Below are positions 62,636-64,000 of a stretch of 64,000 nt of DNA, piece after piece. Both the position numbers and the translations under genes were made by a program. The stretch spans positions 43,384,681-43,448,680 of the forward strand of contig CM019218.1 in NCBI GenBank assembly GCA_009741485.1, in the 5' to 3' direction. Positions within the stretch are counted from its first letter, which is position 1, and the number at the start of each line of letters is the position of its first letter. The notes under the pieces were generated by a model. The model did no database searches and had not been told where the DNA came from. It worked only from the letters and a program-made list of their open reading frames with translations. Source of the stretch: Malurus cyaneus samueli (lineage: Eukaryota > Chordata > Aves > Passeriformes > Maluridae).

Positions 62636-64000
62636 TTCAGTATATTCAGAAATGTGAGGTTAATGGCTACAATAGCAGCAAGAAATACTCCCTCTAGATG
62701 CACAACTTTCATGGTTTCCCATTTGCATTCATAATAGCCTACTGAATAAGTTTTGGATAAATGTAATGAAAGGTCATTTTAAGCACAAAATCAGCCAATT
62801 TCAGAGCTGCAGAGGCAGATATTTTAATGTTTAATCATTTAAACCCTGATATTTATGCTTCCCTTGAAATTGTGGATACAACGGATATAATGTGGTATTG
62901 CTTAGATCTGGTAATGGCTTAATCTGTTTGGAGAAATTATGTCCCATCACAGCAGTGATGATCCTACAGGGCATAATGGGCCTACAGTTACTTGTTCTAT
63001 AAAGCCATTTCTGCTTTATTGCTGTTCTCTTCTGATTTCAGGAGTAGCTATTTCTGTGATTATGAGCAAGAGTGACCAGACTAGAAGGTCTTCACCAAAG
63101 CCAGTCATTTTTCACCATTTTTAACTTTGAGTCCCACATAACATGAAAGCATAAGTACCAAATTAATAAAATCTCAGGTATTTTGCTGAGATATTTCTGT
63201 TATGGCAGGAACATAGACTTTTCAGATAACATAATATTAGTTTTTTCCTATTAGACACCTTTGATTTTTCCACTTCAACTCAGTGAAATACCAGAGTAAT
63301 TTACTCTGCTTTCTGTGCTCTCTTCATGGAAATGCAAATTACTGCATGACAGGCCAGACACTGGAGAAAGTAGGTGCTCTGGTGCAAGGTTTCCAACCTG
63401 TGTTCTAGCCTGAGGAGCTGGATAAGCAGCCAAATCTCTGCATCCTTTGAAGTTCATCCTGTGTCTGAAGAATTATGAATTCAGAAAAGGTCATGTCCTG
63501 GATGAGTTTCTCGTAACTGAGGGACAGCCATGAGTTCTGAAAAGTATTCCATTAGTTACCTCAAAGTAGGGTCAACATTAGAGAGAGCTTGAGTTTCACA
63601 GGAATATCTACCACTCCTACCCTCCCTGCACCATTTTGCTTTGTGAGTAGGGGAAACAGCACATGTTTGTATCCTGCAGGGCTTTCCTGCTCTTCACCAC
63701 TTCTGCAGCTCTGGAATTCCTTCTCAAGCCAGTGTTTTGAGCCATATGGGAGTTACTGATGTCAATGGAGAAAGAGAGGGCTTTCTGGGGTGCTCTTGGT
63801 GAGCTTTCAATGCTTCCAAGGAGAAATGTCATCTGCTGTCCCCCAGCTTTTCGTGTGTAGGTGTTTTTTGAGAAACTGCTAGCAATGGTTGTTGCACAAT
63901 GCTTGCACAGGTTTGGTAGGTAAAATACAGCCTGGTAATATGAGACAGCTGGGAACCTCATTTTTCTAGGAGCAGATGGGTCATGAGTGGCCCAATAGTT
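62636..64000. other. Intronic DNA to the window end, no gene recognised
   Basis: AT-rich. The minus-strand frame at 63617-63961 has no domain. No BRSK2 exon was recognised before the end of the window. Confidence 0.5.

Overview
The window looks like ordinary non-coding DNA from a bird genome. The evidence is three CR1 LINE 3' ends (two on the + strand, one on the - strand), the bird-typical CR1 3' tail built on ATTCTRTGA-like units, a solo LTR of avian endogenous-retrovirus type, a few worn CORE-SINE/MIR-like fragments, and long AT-rich stretches broken by stops in every frame. There are no bacterial-type operons, CRISPR arrays, rRNA genes or tRNA genes that I can see. The species cannot be fixed from this sequence.

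I recognise one coding exon: 19202-19336 on the + strand. It encodes the start of the N-lobe of a SAD/BRSK-type Ser/Thr kinase, including the ATP-anchoring VAIK lysine. The residues HCVTCQK favour BRSK2 over BRSK1 (HCITGQK). It has a strong 3' splice site (polypyrimidine tract then cag) and a 5' splice site (AAG|gtaatt). The upstream intron is phase 1 and the downstream intron is phase 0. The exon is damaged by the assembly, not by biology: a 5-N gap at 19268-19272 sits between two 35-bp copies of the same exon sequence that differ by one synonymous base. Collapsing the copies gives a clean 95-nt exon (31 codons plus 2 bases). Left as it is, the 40 extra bases shift the frame and create a stop.

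Layout: 1-19201 is presumed BRSK2 intron 1, with a CR1 relic at about 6515-7275, MIR-like fragments near 4371, 8138 and 13449, and no CpG island, so the promoter and exon 1 probably lie further left. The exon and its gap occupy 19202-19336. From 19337 to 64000 is presumed intron 2, in which I found no further exon. It holds short tandem duplications (20127, 41376), simple repeats, a minus-strand CR1 end (29328-29552), a MIR copy (42135-42235), a cluster of interleaved direct and inverted repeats (59011-59094), a better preserved CR1 end with an open 173-codon frame (60188-60761), a 465-bp solo LTR with 5-bp target duplications (61804-62268), and a palindromic relic (62571-62635).

The other open frames are mostly short, have no recognisable domains, and often start at TTG or GTG. 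I treat them as chance. Two open stretches (20845-21405 and 54244-54534) are reported as weak leads only. I found no new biological system here. The most useful results are the identity of the exon, the gap artefact that breaks it, and the LTR with its boundaries.
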